5,938 bases of DNA. Source: Flavobacteriaceae bacterium (GTDB lineage: Bacteria > Bacteroidota > Bacteroidia > Flavobacteriales > Flavobacteriaceae). Every line of letters starts with the position of its first letter. Position 1 is the stretch's first letter. Positions 5,621 through 5,938 of the stretch are shown here, piece by piece. The stretch covers positions 1 through 5,938 of the forward strand of contig JAESTG010000181.1 of the NCBI GenBank assembly GCA_016763715.1, read 5' to 3'. The notes below the pieces were generated by a model. The model was not told where the DNA came from. It worked only from the letters and a program-made list of their open reading frames with translations, and made no database searches. The translations under genes were made by a program, and so were the position numbers.

Positions 5621-5938
5621 TTAACGCCTTCCCATAAACATCATAATAAAGTAAAGCAAGGTTGCTAATGACCCTAATGCAGCAACTACATAGGTGCGTG
5701 CTGCCCATTTCAAGGCGTCTTTAGCTCCAGCATGCTCTTGTTGAGTCACCATGTTTTTAGACTCCAACCATGCCAATGCACGTTTACTTGCGTCAAATTC
5801 TACAGGCAAGGTGATAAACGCAAAAGTAGTGGTAACGGCAAACAACACAATTCCTATTAAAAAAATTGGAATCCCAATTCCTCCTAAGGCACTTGTTGCA
5901 CTTAATATTAAACCTGCCATAATCACAAAATTGGACAA
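5621..5938 (-). CDS. YugP-type zinc metallopeptidase, partial, N-terminus beyond the right edge
   Basis: This is the C-terminal part of a membrane-bound neutral zinc metallopeptidase of the YugP family (Pfam Zn_peptidase_2). 105 residues are present out of the roughly 230 usual for the family. Visible are two hydrophobic segments in residues 4-43, the conserved LPVEFDASKRALAWLE at 44-59, DALKWAARTYVVAALGSLATLLYFI near 74-98, and the typical end GRR. The HEXXH zinc site belongs to the missing N-terminal half and cannot be checked. The first codon in the window (TTG at 5938-5936) is internal, not a start: the family continues upstream and the frame is open to the edge. It converges on the saccharopine dehydrogenase gene with a 27-base gap and no evident terminator. 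Family assignment rests on the LPVEFDAS and YVVAALGSLATLLY signatures; the natural substrate is unknown. Confidence 0.88.
   Translation of the reverse strand: MSNFVIMAGLILSATSALGGIGIPIFLIGIVLFAVTTTFAFITLPVEFDASKRALAWLESKNMVTQQEHAGAKDALKWAARTYVVAALGSLATLLYFIMMFMGRR

Noticed and set aside
5936..5938. TTG at the right edge as start of a 105-residue protein
   Set aside because: The protein is the C-terminal part of the YugP family and the frame is open to the edge, so the codon is internal.
1..5938. CRISPR arrays, insertion sequences, tRNA or rRNA genes, riboswitches, defence systems
   Set aside because: No regularly spaced repeats, transposase motifs, structured RNA signatures or accessory genes were found; coding style is uniform throughout.

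Overview
The window is an ordinary stretch of core chromosome, most likely from a marine-type flavobacterium (Bacteroidota, Flavobacteriaceae). Four things point there: AT-rich DNA; starts with A-rich leaders and no clear Shine-Dalgarno; several TAnnTTTG boxes of the Bacteroidota -7 type; and a flavobacterial gene set and order (polyprenol-phosphate mannosyltransferase, DUF4271 membrane protein, hemD, ATP-type pckA). The species cannot be read from the sequence alone.

Layout. Positions 1-401 (minus) hold the N-terminal half of a GT2 polyprenol-monophosphomannose synthase that runs off the left edge. A 98-98-base divergent spacer leads to a plus-strand pair about 12 bases apart, a DUF4271 integral membrane protein and a HemD-type uroporphyrinogen-III synthase. 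A perfect 44-nt palindrome (2010-2053) follows and acts as a two-way terminator against the convergent pckA (minus). Upstream of pckA on the same strand lies a small DUF423 membrane protein. It is divergent from a plus-strand saccharopine dehydrogenase (saccharopine reductase type), across an 82-base spacer containing a 12-bp inverted repeat. At the right edge is the C-terminal half of a YugP-type zinc metallopeptidase on the minus strand. No gene-free stretch reaches 300 bases.

The genes are mostly housekeeping: heme synthesis (hemD), gluconeogenesis (pckA), lysine breakdown or interconversion (saccharopine dehydrogenase), envelope glycosylation (mannosyltransferase) and membrane proteins of unknown role (DUF4271, DUF423). 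I see no mobile element, CRISPR array, RNA gene or defence system.

The most notable observation is a one-base deletion in the 3' end of pckA, in a T/A homopolymer near 2133-2135. It replaces the family C-terminus with an unrelated 23-residue tail; restoring one base gives a 535-residue protein ending in a typical flavobacterial tail. The same spot reads T-TTA-AAG, a -1 slippery heptamer that would restore exactly the conserved frame. A sequencing or assembly indel remains the likeliest explanation.
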